From positions 1 through 20,308 of the forward strand of contig JBLMZH010000032.1 in assembly GCA_050258715.1 (NCBI GenBank): DNA of 20,308 nucleotides. Direction: 5' to 3'. This DNA comes from JBLMZH01 sp050258715 (GTDB taxonomy: Bacteria > Patescibacteriota > Doudnabacteria > UBA920 > O2-02-FULL-48-8). The notes beneath the pieces were generated by a model, which saw only the letters and a list, made by a program, of their open reading frames with translations, had not been told where the DNA came from and made no database searches. Each line of letters begins with the position of its first letter. The first letter of the stretch is position 1. Positions 13,536-20,308 of this stretch are shown here, piece after piece. The translations under genes were made by a program, and so were the position numbers.

Positions 13536-14438
13536 ATGCTCGTCCACATCGGCAAGATCGTCCACAAAAAAATGATCGGCAGGTACGGAGTGCCGGCTTT
13601 CAACACTCAGGACCTGGAAACAACCCAGGGTATCGTTCGCGCAGCAGTAAAGATGAAGGCACCGATCATAATCGAGACTTCGGAAGGCGCGATCGAATAT
13701 GCCGGGGCTGAGGAAATTGCGGGAATCATAAAGACCGTGGCGCGCGAAGTTGACGTCCCGATTGCGCTTCATCAGGACCACTGCAAGGACTTTAATCTCA
13801 TCAAAAAGCTGATCGGGCTTGGTTATTCTTCGGTCATGATTGACGCTTCCAGCCTAAGCTACAAAGAGAACGTTAAACTGACCAAGGCCGTCGTTTCTTA
13901 CGCTCACAAGGCAGGCGTTTGGGTCCAGGCGGAATTAGGCCGGCTTTTGGGCAGCGAGGATTGGCAAAACGTCAAAAAAGGCGAGGACCTCATGACCGAT
14001 CCGAAGCAGGCCGTCAAATTCGTGGCTGAAACCGGAATTGATACGCTGGCGGTGGCGGTCGGTTCCTTGCACGGGATACCGGTTGACCCAAAAATCCGGG
14101 AGATCCTTTCGACGCTCAAGGAGCACATTGACATTCATCGCTTAAGAATGATCCACGAGCAGGTGAAAATTCCTCTGGTTTTGCACGGCGCTTCGGGCGT
14201 TCCCGATTCGCAGATGCAGGCCGCGATCAAGGAAGGAGTGGCGATCTTCAACATCGATACTGATCTTCGGGTGGCATTCAACAAGGCGCTTCGGAAAAAT
14301 CTCGGAGAAAATCCCCAGATTTATGACCCGAGAAAGCTTCTCGGTCCGGCGCGCGACGCCCTGCAAGCCATGGCCGAGCAAAAGATCGAAGTTTTAAAAT
14401 GCAAAAATCAGGCACAATACGCAATTTCGAAACATTAA
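13536..14438 (+). CDS. fba: Class II fructose-bisphosphate aldolase
   Basis: The 300-residue zinc-dependent TIM-barrel aldolase cleaves fructose 1,6-bisphosphate to dihydroxyacetone phosphate and glyceraldehyde 3-phosphate. Key positions are Asp81 and zinc ligand His82 (LHQDH), Glu133 (QAELG), zinc ligands His179 (GSLHG) and His217 (LHGASG), and the phosphate-binding NIDTDLR. LHQDHC and LHGASG differ slightly from the common LHLDHG and LHGGSG. The length is that of the shorter B. subtilis/GatY-like branch, whose members may also act on tagatose or sedoheptulose bisphosphates. No Shine-Dalgarno is visible. It follows the sugar kinase and a small membrane gene in one unit. Confidence 0.94.
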   Translation: MLVHIGKIVHKKMIGRYGVPAFNTQDLETTQGIVRAAVKMKAPIIIETSEGAIEYAGAEEIAGIIKTVAREVDVPIALHQDHCKDFNLIKKLIGLGYSSVMIDASSLSYKENVKLTKAVVSYAHKAGVWVQAELGRLLGSEDWQNVKKGEDLMTDPKQAVKFVAETGIDTLAVAVGSLHGIPVDPKIREILSTLKEHIDIHRLRMIHEQVKIPLVLHGASGVPDSQMQAAIKEGVAIFNIDTDLRVAFNKALRKNLGENPQIYDPRKLLGPARDALQAMAEQKIEVLKCKNQAQYAISKH

Positions 14439-14459
14439 TAAACAATTAACCAAAACAAA

Positions 14460-14588
14460 ATGTTGGACTCAATCCGAAAACGCATCCACAAGTACATCAA
14501 CTTCAAGAAGGATGAAGAGTTCGTGATCTTTGTCGTCTGGGTCGTTTTCACGGCTGCCTTGCTGTCGACGGTCCTGATCAAGGGCTAG
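14460..14588 (+). CDS. Small single-helix membrane protein (42 aa)
   Basis: I do not recognise it. The 42-codon frame starts with ATG 21 bases after fba and ends with TAG. The product has an amphipathic, basic N-terminus (SIRKRIHKYINFKK), a charged hinge (DEE) and one transmembrane helix (about 21-40). Codon use is rich in C or G at third positions (ATC, GTC, AAG, TTC), like the flanking genes and unlike the A/T-rich gaps on each side, which supports coding. There is no Shine-Dalgarno; the leader is A-rich, as for several genes here. The architecture resembles small Sec-accessory or subunit-like peptides, but no family can be assigned. Confidence 0.65.
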   Translation: MLDSIRKRIHKYINFKKDEEFVIFVVWVVFTAALLSTVLIKG

Positions 14589-14636
14589 AACGCAACAACC
14601 AAATTTTTTAAAGCCATTAATACCGGAAGTTTTATT

Positions 14637-15587
14637 ATGTTTGAACTAAGGATCCCGAGCAAGCATGACATTAAGAGTCCCTGGCTTAAAAAGCACTCTC
14701 TTGCGGTTACCGTTGTCGTAACGGCTTTCGTGCTGGCTTTGGCCAGTGTCATCTATTCTTTTTTGGCCTGGCAGGAACTGAGCTCGACAATCGCCCCGAT
14801 CGTGTTCCATAGGACGATGGTGAAAACCGAATCAGGCAATCTCGCATATGCAAGCAAAAAAGCCGGGATAAGTTTTGAATATCCTGATTTCATGCAAGCC
14901 TCTGAGGATGATGGTGTCGTCATGATTGCTCATTCGATCCCTTTTGAGAACTTCGGCCCTTGCGACATGATGGGGGATGGACCGAAACAGGAACGGCTGA
15001 CGGATTTTTTGGTCACGCTCGAGGTCGTTAACAAAAAAATGACGCCAAGGAATGACGACGGCAAAATCACCGCCGGGAATTGGTCCGGGCATTATGAGTA
15101 TGACGGCGCGGAAGGCTGCGGCCAATTTATTTATTATTTCCCGCTTGAAGGCAAAACTCCCAAAACTTTGGTCGTGACCAAAGACATGGTCCAGGCTTTG
15201 TCAGGTATCAGCTCGAGCTGGAAAGAAAGTGAGATTCTAAAGGTTCCGGGCGCTATCAGCAGGGAAAAGTCCGACGAACTGTTTAAGGAAATTTTAAGCA
15301 CCCTTTTGCTTGAAGCGGCCCCTAATGGCAATTTGACCGAAAAGGAAGACAAAGTTTCGGGCAGTTTTTGCGGCGGTATTGCCGGCTTTAGCTGTCCTGA
15401 CGGTTATTCGTGCAAATACGACGGAACCTATCCGGACGCGGGTGGAGTATGCGTGGTATCAGTCGGCAAGGATAAAGGAACGGCTTGCATTGAAGTCATA
15501 ACGCCGGCCATGGACCCAAGAAACGGGGAGACGAAAAATTATCCGACTCCCTGCGATGTCCCGAGCGGCTGGAAATTAATTAACTAA
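14637..15587 (+). CDS. Membrane-anchored protein with exported domain and Cys-rich C-terminus
   Basis: I do not recognise a function. The 316-residue product has a basic N-terminus, one transmembrane helix (about 21-45) and two exported parts. The first (about 70-225) begins KAGISFEYPDFM, like the proteins at 5643-6185 and 11633-12142, and contains Cys109 and Cys161. The second (about 243-316) is cysteine-rich: Cys245, 253, 259, 272, 284 and 306, within CGGIAGFSCPDGYSC, YPDAGGVC and NYPTPCDVPSGWK, spaced as in a small disulfide-stabilised module. GGAAG-type Shine-Dalgarno (GGAAG, 14625-14629) lies 7 bases before the ATG. gap begins 5 bases after its stop, so they are cotranscribed. Confidence 0.83.
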   Translation: MFELRIPSKHDIKSPWLKKHSLAVTVVVTAFVLALASVIYSFLAWQELSSTIAPIVFHRTMVKTESGNLAYASKKAGISFEYPDFMQASEDDGVVMIAHSIPFENFGPCDMMGDGPKQERLTDFLVTLEVVNKKMTPRNDDGKITAGNWSGHYEYDGAEGCGQFIYYFPLEGKTPKTLVVTKDMVQALSGISSSWKESEILKVPGAISREKSDELFKEILSTLLLEAAPNGNLTEKEDKVSGSFCGGIAGFSCPDGYSCKYDGTYPDAGGVCVVSVGKDKGTACIEVITPAMDPRNGETKNYPTPCDVPSGWKLIN

Positions 15588-15592
15588 CGAAT

Positions 15593-16645
15593 ATGGAAAC
15601 CATCCGCATAGCGATCAACGGTTTTGGCAGGATCGGACGCCAGGCCTTCAAAATCGCCTTAACCAAGCCTGAGATTAAGATCGTGGCCGTAAATGATCTG
15701 ACCGAGCCTGATGTCCTGGCCCATCTTTTGAAGTACGATTCGGTCTATGGAATTTACAACAAGCAAGTGACTGCTGATGACCGGCATGAGCGGGTCACGC
15801 CCACAAATTTTACGGTCGGGACGATCATTGTTGACGGCCAGAAGATCCCGGTGTTCGCGGAAAAAGATCCGGCGCTGCTGCCGTGGAAGGATTTGGGCGT
15901 GGATGTGGTTTTGGAATCGACCGGTAGGTTTACGAGCCAGGAAAAAGCTTCGGCTCATATCAAAGCCGGAGCAAAAAAGGTCATCATTTCGGCGCCGGCC
16001 AAGGACGAAGGGATTACCAAAACTTTCATTATCGGAGTTAACGACGATAAATATGCGGGCGAAAAAATTATTTCGAACGCTTCATGCACCACGAATTGCA
16101 TTACGCCGGTAGCTGCGATTTTAGAAAGCAAGTTCGGGATTGCCAAGATGATGATGTCGACTATTCACTCTTACACAGCCGAACAAAATTTGGTGGACGG
16201 GCCGCCGCCGGCCTTGCACAAGGACCTGCGCCGCGCCCGGGCTGCCGCGATCAATATCACGCCGACAACGACCGGGGCCACGACTGCGGCCACAGAAGCC
16301 ATACCTAATCTTAAGGGCCGGTTTACCGGTTCGGCTTTCCGCGTTCCGACTCCCTGCGGCTCGCTTTCCGATTTTACCGCCATTTTAAAACGCAAAGTCA
16401 CTGTTGATGAAGTTAATCGAGCGTTCATTGAAGCGGCTAATTCGCCCAAATGGAAAGGCATTTTGACCGCAACTAAGGAGCCAATCGTTTCAACCGACAT
16501 CATCGGCAATCCGCATTCATCCATCGTTGACTTGGGGCTGACCCAGGTCGTGGACGGAGATATGGTTAAAGTAGTGGCTTGGTACGACAATGAATTCGGT
16601 TATTCCAACCGATTCGTGGAGCAGGCGATACTGATAAGCAAATAA
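15593..16645 (+). CDS. gap: Glyceraldehyde-3-phosphate dehydrogenase
   Basis: The 350-residue phosphorylating dehydrogenase makes 1,3-bisphosphoglycerate. It has the Rossmann start INGFGRIGR, Asp35 (VNDLT) at the end of the second strand, which favours NAD over NADP, catalytic Cys165 (SNASCTTNC) and His192 (TIHSYTAEQ), and the usual RRARAAAINITPTTTGA and YDNEFGYSNR segments. It is slightly longer than the typical 330-340 residues, with an extra stretch around ADDRHERVTP in the N-terminal half. Start ATG 15593 lies 5 bases after the Cys-rich membrane gene, without a Shine-Dalgarno. pgk follows after 41 bases, the order found in many bacteria. Confidence 0.97.
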   Translation: METIRIAINGFGRIGRQAFKIALTKPEIKIVAVNDLTEPDVLAHLLKYDSVYGIYNKQVTADDRHERVTPTNFTVGTIIVDGQKIPVFAEKDPALLPWKDLGVDVVLESTGRFTSQEKASAHIKAGAKKVIISAPAKDEGITKTFIIGVNDDKYAGEKIISNASCTTNCITPVAAILESKFGIAKMMMSTIHSYTAEQNLVDGPPPALHKDLRRARAAAINITPTTTGATTAATEAIPNLKGRFTGSAFRVPTPCGSLSDFTAILKRKVTVDEVNRAFIEAANSPKWKGILTATKEPIVSTDIIGNPHSSIVDLGLTQVVDGDMVKVVAWYDNEFGYSNRFVEQAILISK

Positions 16646-16673
16646 AAAATTTTAGGACCGAAACAAAATCCTT

Positions 16674-16679
16674 AAGGAA
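16674..16679 (+). promoter_or_regulatory. Shine-Dalgarno supporting the TTG start of pgk
   Basis: AAGGAA lies 7 bases before TTG 16687. An in-frame TAA (16684-16686) directly precedes the TTG, so no earlier start is possible. The site is part of the palindrome TCCTTAAGGA. Confidence 0.7.
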
Positions 16680-16686
16680 TATTTAA

Positions 16687-17916
16687 TTGATCAAGGTCGT
16701 CACAACCGTCAAATTCAAGAATGCCGCGGTTTTGCTGCGGGCCGGTTTTGATGTGCCGCTTAAGCAGTTAAAGGAAAAAAATGAGTGGGTAGTCGCTGAT
16801 AACACCAGGATCAAGGATTGTCTGCCCACGATCCAGTATTTGATCGGACAGAGAGCAAAAATTATTCTTCTATCCCATCTGGACCGCCCCAAGGGCCAGG
16901 TCGTTTCGGACAAGAGCATGTGGCCTGTGGCTTTTGAACTCGCTGGTCTGCTCGGGCTTAAGCCGGTGCGGGTAAAGGATGTGCTCCCAGCTTACTCAAT
17001 TCCGCATTTGTATTTTTTGGATTCAGACATCACCAAAAAGGATTATTCGCCGCTCGTTTCCAAAATGAAGCCGGGTGATATTTTGTTTTTGGAAAATTTG
17101 CGTTTTTACCCGGGCGAAGAAGAAGGGGACAGACAGTTCATTGAAACCCTGGCCAAGTTCGGCAAATTTTACGTTAACGAAGCTTTTTCCGTGGCTCACA
17201 GAAAAGAAGCCTCAATGTTCGGCCTGCCTTCTAAACTTACCGCTTATGTGGGAATTTCTTTTGCCAAAGAAATTGCGGCGCTTGATAGGCTTATCAAGAA
17301 TCCGGCCCAGCCTTTTGTCGTGATCATGGGCGGGGTTAAAGTCGAAGACAAAGTGGACACGATCAATTATTTGGGGGACAAGGCGCAAAAATTGCTTCTT
17401 GGCGGCGCGATCGGCAATGGCTTCATCAAAGCCTTGGGGTACGAAATCGGACAATCAAAGGCGGCGGATGAGAGCGTGGCCAAGCAAATTTATCGAAACT
17501 TTAAGGATAAAATTGTTTTGCCTGAAGACGTGGTTGTGGCCAAAACGGAAACGGACAACCCTCGGGTCGTGACTTTGGATAAAGTTCTTCCCAACGAAAC
17601 CATTTTTGATATCGGTCCCAAAACCGTGGCTCGGTTCTCAGGCGAAATTTCCAAAGCCAAGACCGTGGTTTGGAACGGACCGTTAGGCAAGATCGAGGTT
17701 AGCAAGTTTGCTTTTGGCAGCAAGGCCATGGCCCGGGCCATTGCCGGAGTCGGGAAGGGCAAGGCCTTTACCGTAGTCGGAGGCGGGGAAACCGCGCTTG
17801 CGGTTGATATGACCCACGTTTCCGAATTTATTGATCATATTTCTACCGGCGGTGGCGCACTTTTGGAATACTTGGCCGGCAAGAAGCTTCCGGCAATTAA
17901 AGCTTTGGAACAATAA
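16687..17916 (+). CDS. pgk: Phosphoglycerate kinase (divergent)
   Basis: The 409-residue two-domain kinase transfers phosphate from 1,3-bisphosphoglycerate to ADP. Family segments are DNTRIKDCLPTI (Arg41), LLSHLDRPKG (His64), ENLRFYPGEE, the substrate-side NEAFSVAHRKEAS, the hinge GGVKVEDKV, GPLGKIE, the nucleotide-site VVGGGETALAV and the C-terminal STGGGALLEYLAG. The N-terminal motif normally R-V-D-F-N-V-P reads RAGFDVP (18-24), so the substrate-binding Asp is Gly20 and the Asn is Asp22. SHLGRP is SHLDRP. The start is TTG, forced by a stop immediately upstream. It lies between gap and gpmI in one unit. The identity is clear, but activity should be treated as likely, not certain. Confidence 0.94.
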   Translation: MIKVVTTVKFKNAAVLLRAGFDVPLKQLKEKNEWVVADNTRIKDCLPTIQYLIGQRAKIILLSHLDRPKGQVVSDKSMWPVAFELAGLLGLKPVRVKDVLPAYSIPHLYFLDSDITKKDYSPLVSKMKPGDILFLENLRFYPGEEEGDRQFIETLAKFGKFYVNEAFSVAHRKEASMFGLPSKLTAYVGISFAKEIAALDRLIKNPAQPFVVIMGGVKVEDKVDTINYLGDKAQKLLLGGAIGNGFIKALGYEIGQSKAADESVAKQIYRNFKDKIVLPEDVVVAKTETDNPRVVTLDKVLPNETIFDIGPKTVARFSGEISKAKTVVWNGPLGKIEVSKFAFGSKAMARAIAGVGKGKAFTVVGGGETALAVDMTHVSEFIDHISTGGGALLEYLAGKKLPAIKALEQ

Positions 17917-17919
17917 CAA

Positions 17920-19530
17920 ATGGAATTTAAAACTTACGAAAAATTGGCGTTGGTCGTGCTCGACGGATTTGGGATCGCCACCCCAAGCCGGGGGAATGCC
18001 ATTACCTTAGCCAATCCTTCGACCATAAATAAACTGATTGAAGATTTTCCAGCCACAACTTTGCAGGCGTCCGGCCCGTCTGTTGGGTTGCCTTGGGGCG
18101 AGATGGGGAACTCCGAGGTCGGGCATTTGAACTTGGGCGCCGGCAGAATCATTGGGCAGGATCTGTCCCGCATTACCTTGGCTATTGAAGACCGGACTTT
18201 TTTCAAAAATCCGGCGTTTCTGGAAGCGATTGAACACGTGAAAAAGAACAATTCCAAACTGCACCTGGTCGGCATGATCAGCCCGGGCGGAGTCCACAGT
18301 TACGACGAGCATGCTTATGCCCTGATCGGCCTGGCCGCGGAAAACGGGATTTCAAACGTTCTTATTCATATGTTCCTCGACGGCCGCGACACGCCGCCGC
18401 AAATCGCCCTCGACAGCCTGGACAAGCTTAAGCGCCGCATCCAACAGATGAACAACATCGGGAAAGTTGCCACAGTCAGCGGGCGATTTTATGCCATGGA
18501 CCGCGCCGAACACTGGAATTTGACCGAGCAGACCTATCGCGCCATGGTCTTTGGGGAAGGCCCCAAAGCCAAGTCAGCAGAAGAGGCGATTCAAACCAAT
18601 TACGACAGCAATGTTTTTGACGAAATGATCCCGCCGACCGTGATTTTGGACGAAAACGGCAAGCCGCAGACCGTGACCGATGGCGACGCCATGATCTTCT
18701 TTAATTTCCGCCCGGACCGGGCGCTGCAGCTGGTCAGGGCGTTTGCCCAAATGGGTTTTTCCAAATTCGCAAAACCGACGGAGAATTTTCTTGATCTTAA
18801 GGTCGTGGGCATGACTGAGTATACGGTTGAATTTTCAATTCCCACCGCATTTCCGCCCAACGAAGTCTCCAACGGATTCGCGGAACTGATCAGCAAACAA
18901 GGCTTAAGGCAGTTCCATATCGCGGAGAGCGAAAAGTACGCTCACGTTTCCGTGTTCTTCAATGGCGGCACGATCAACCCGTATCCCGGCGAGGAGCGCG
19001 AAATAATCACTTCGCCCGCGTCCAATTATCAAAATTACGAGGACGTGCCGGAAATGTCCGCGTTCAAACTGACCGAATCATTCGTCAATAAGTTCAAATC
19101 CGGCTATTCTTTTTTCCTGGCGAACTTCGCCAATTCCGACATGGTCGGACATACCGGAAGCATTAAAGCTTCGGTCCTGGCCATCCAAGCCATTGATTCC
19201 TGCGTTGAGAAAATCGTTAAGGCCTGCCTTGAGCAGAACATTTGCCTTATTATCACCGCTGACCACGGGAACAGCGAAGAGCTGATCAATGTCAATTCCG
19301 GCGGCATCGACAAGGAACATTCCACGAATCCCGTGCCGTTCATTCTGGTGGCGGAACAGTTTCGGCGCAAGAAACCCAGGGACAGCGGGCTCGAATCGCT
19401 GGCGGGAGTGATGCCGATTGGCGTGCTTTCTGACGTCGCCCCGACCCTGCTTGAGCTTATGGGTTTTGAAAAGCCAAAGGAAATGACTGGAATAAGTTTG
19501 CTGCCGCAATTGTTCGAGCAGCTCAGGTAA
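17920..19530 (+). CDS. gpmI: 2,3-bisphosphoglycerate-independent phosphoglycerate mutase
   Basis: The 536-residue alkaline-phosphatase-superfamily enzyme converts 3- to 2-phosphoglycerate using two Mn ions. The first metal ligand is Asp15 (VVLDGFG) and the phosphoserine nucleophile is Ser65 (MGNSEVGHLN). PGGVHS, FLDGRDTPP, GRFYAMDRAEHW, NFRPDRA, SEKYAHVSVFFNGG, NSDMVGHTG and TADHGN all match, so both the phosphatase and transferase domains are complete. It is somewhat longer than the usual 510-515 residues. ATG lies 3 bases after the pgk stop with no Shine-Dalgarno. It is the last gene before the terminator at 19590; enolase is not in the window. Confidence 0.97.
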   Translation: MEFKTYEKLALVVLDGFGIATPSRGNAITLANPSTINKLIEDFPATTLQASGPSVGLPWGEMGNSEVGHLNLGAGRIIGQDLSRITLAIEDRTFFKNPAFLEAIEHVKKNNSKLHLVGMISPGGVHSYDEHAYALIGLAAENGISNVLIHMFLDGRDTPPQIALDSLDKLKRRIQQMNNIGKVATVSGRFYAMDRAEHWNLTEQTYRAMVFGEGPKAKSAEEAIQTNYDSNVFDEMIPPTVILDENGKPQTVTDGDAMIFFNFRPDRALQLVRAFAQMGFSKFAKPTENFLDLKVVGMTEYTVEFSIPTAFPPNEVSNGFAELISKQGLRQFHIAESEKYAHVSVFFNGGTINPYPGEEREIITSPASNYQNYEDVPEMSAFKLTESFVNKFKSGYSFFLANFANSDMVGHTGSIKASVLAIQAIDSCVEKIVKACLEQNICLIITADHGNSEELINVNSGGIDKEHSTNPVPFILVAEQFRRKKPRDSGLESLAGVMPIGVLSDVAPTLLELMGFEKPKEMTGISLLPQLFEQLR

Positions 19531-19589
19531 TCCCAGCCTTAAGAAACGAGCAAAAACCCAGAGGATTGCCTGCCAACCTTTTCCCCATT

Positions 19590-19615
19590 AAACCCGCAAG
19601 TTGACGCGGGTTTTT
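19590..19615 (+). terminator. Rho-independent terminator after gpmI
   Basis: AAACCCGC (19590-19597) and GCGGGTTT (19606-19613) form an 8-pair stem with an 8-base loop and a run of T to 19615. The 59 bases between the gpmI stop and this hairpin show no gene. The recJ -10 element begins just past it. Confidence 0.88.
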
Positions 19616-19616
19616 G

Positions 19617-19625
19617 TGTTAGAAT
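19617..19625 (+). promoter_or_regulatory. Extended -10 promoter of recJ, likely leaderless
   Basis: TGTTAGAAT is an extended -10 (TG at 19617-19618, TAGAAT at 19620-19625), nearly the same as TGTTATAAT before htrA. The -10 ends 6 bases before the recJ ATG (19632), so transcription would start at or next to the A of ATG. TTGACG in the terminator (19601-19606) is only 13 bases away, too close for a -35. Confidence 0.6.
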
Positions 19626-19631
19626 AGCTAC

Positions 19632-20308
19632 ATGAAAAGAAACTGGATCATCAAAGACTTGCCTCAAACGGCCGAATTACCGGGCTTGCCCAGGCTCATC
19701 AGCCGGCTTTTGGTGCAGCGCGGCATCTCAACAGAATCGGCAGCTTTGGAATTTTTAAATCCCGATTACAGCAGGCTTTTTGATCCGTTCTTGTTTTCCG
19801 ACATGGGAATTTCGGTCGAAAGAGTATGGAAAGCGATCGATGCAAACCAGCGGATCTTTATTTACGCCGACTACGACGCGGACGCGATCACAGCGGCCTC
19901 AGTCATGTTTTTGGCGCTAAGGAAACTTGGAGCCAATGCCGGCTGTTATATTCCCGATCGTTTTTCCGAAGGGTATGGTATTAATGTCGAAGCCATAAGG
20001 AAGCTTAAGGAGCAGGGGGCGGAGTTGGTCATTAGCGTTGATTGCGGAATCAATTCCAGGGAAGAGGCTTTGGAGGCCAAGAAATTGGGAATGGACTTGA
20101 TCATTACCGATCATCACGAATTGGTGGGGGAATTGCCCGAAGCGTTTGCCGTCATCAATCCCAAAAATCCGATGGACAATTATCCCTTTCCTTTTTTGAC
20201 CGGAGTCGGCGTGGCTTTCAAATTGGTTCAAGGTTTGTTTTCCAAGGAAGAAAAACTGAAAGCTCTGGGTTTGGCAAAAGGCTGGGAAAAGTGGCTTTTG
20301 GATTTGGT
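19632..20308 (+). CDS. recJ: Single-stranded-DNA-specific exonuclease RecJ, N-terminal part (partial)
   Basis: An open frame from ATG 19632 runs off the window end (225 complete codons). The product matches the RecJ start: NWIIKDLP, an N-terminal helical region ending FLNPDYSRLFDPFLFSDM, then the DHH phosphoesterase domain with motif I IYADYDADAITAAS (Asp80, Asp82, Asp84; the common form is D-Y-D-V-D-G), IPDRFSEGYGIN, motif II SVDCGI, motif III TDHHE and GVGVAFKL. RecJ degrades single-stranded DNA 5' to 3' in recombination and mismatch or base-excision repair, using Mn or Mg. The DHHA1 and OB domains lie beyond the edge. It has its own promoter and is separate from the glycolysis unit. Confidence 0.93.
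   Translation, partial: MKRNWIIKDLPQTAELPGLPRLISRLLVQRGISTESAALEFLNPDYSRLFDPFLFSDMGISVERVWKAIDANQRIFIYADYDADAITAASVMFLALRKLGANAGCYIPDRFSEGYGINVEAIRKLKEQGAELVISVDCGINSREEALEAKKLGMDLIITDHHELVGELPEAFAVINPKNPMDNYPFPFLTGVGVAFKLVQGLFSKEEKLKALGLAKGWEKWLLDL

Noticed and set aside
19601..19606. TTGACG as a -35 of recJ
   Set aside because: The spacing to TAGAAT is 13 bases, and the sequence is part of the terminator loop and stem.
1..20308. Recoded UGA (glycine), as in some CPR lineages
   Set aside because: Galt-like, tpiA, the 48-codon gene and the coiled-coil gene end at TGA exactly where their families or downstream starts require a stop, and no in-frame TGA interrupts conserved genes.
1..20308. 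Mobile elements, CRISPR arrays, tRNA or rRNA genes, recent transfer
   Set aside because: I found no long repeats, transposase motifs, repeat-spacer pattern or tRNA-like cloverleaf; all genes are co-oriented with similar codon use.

Overview
The window looks like chromosomal DNA of a bacterium of the Candidate Phyla Radiation (Patescibacteria), with a standard genetic code and roughly balanced base composition. The best sign is at the left edge: the end of rpsE overlaps rplO directly, so rpmD (ribosomal protein uL30) is missing, and loss of uL30 is a known CPR trait. Small overlapping genes, a split transketolase, short or absent mRNA leaders and many small single-pass membrane proteins fit this. 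I cannot assign a class. Every supported gene is on the + strand; I see no tRNA, rRNA, CRISPR array or insertion sequence.

Layout. (1) 1-1873: end of the spc ribosomal operon (rpsE end, rplO, secY) closed by a strong terminator. (2) 1919-3873: a promoter, then adk, a degenerate adk paralogue and map, joined by 11-base overlaps; the usual continuation infA-rpmJ-rpsM is absent. (3) 3895-11569: an extended -10 promoter, then htrA, ruvX, a membrane-anchored unknown, galT-like, tpiA, rpiB, a 48-codon membrane gene, rpe, and a transketolase split into two genes around a coiled-coil gene, ended by a terminator. (4) 11595-12184: one membrane-anchored unknown between its own terminators. (5) 12212-19615: a near-consensus promoter, then a pfkB-family kinase, a 68-aa membrane protein, class II fba, a 42-aa membrane protein, a membrane-anchored Cys-rich unknown, gap, pgk and gpmI, then a terminator. 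(6) 19617-20308: a promoter and the start of recJ, cut by the window end.

Function. Units 3 and 5 together hold much of central carbon metabolism: the non-oxidative pentose phosphate steps (RpiB, Rpe, transketolase) and glycolysis from fructose bisphosphate to 2-phosphoglycerate (Fba, Tpi, Gap, Pgk, iPGM), with a GalT-like enzyme that may feed in sugar 1-phosphates. Classical phosphofructokinase, transaldolase, glucose-6-phosphate isomerase, enolase and pyruvate kinase are not in the window. The sugar kinase beside fba could supply a bisphosphate for aldolase, which would allow a transaldolase-free route; this is inference.

The least explained part is the interleaving of six unrecognised membrane proteins with these soluble enzymes: three with an exported domain that starts with a similar F-x-x-(K/R/E)-(H/Y)-P motif, and three tiny single-helix proteins. 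A coiled-coil protein also sits between the transketolase halves. Several enzymes differ from canonical active-site sequence: RpiB has Asp at the His99 position, Pgk has changes in its substrate-binding motif, and TpiA has a remodelled loop 6.
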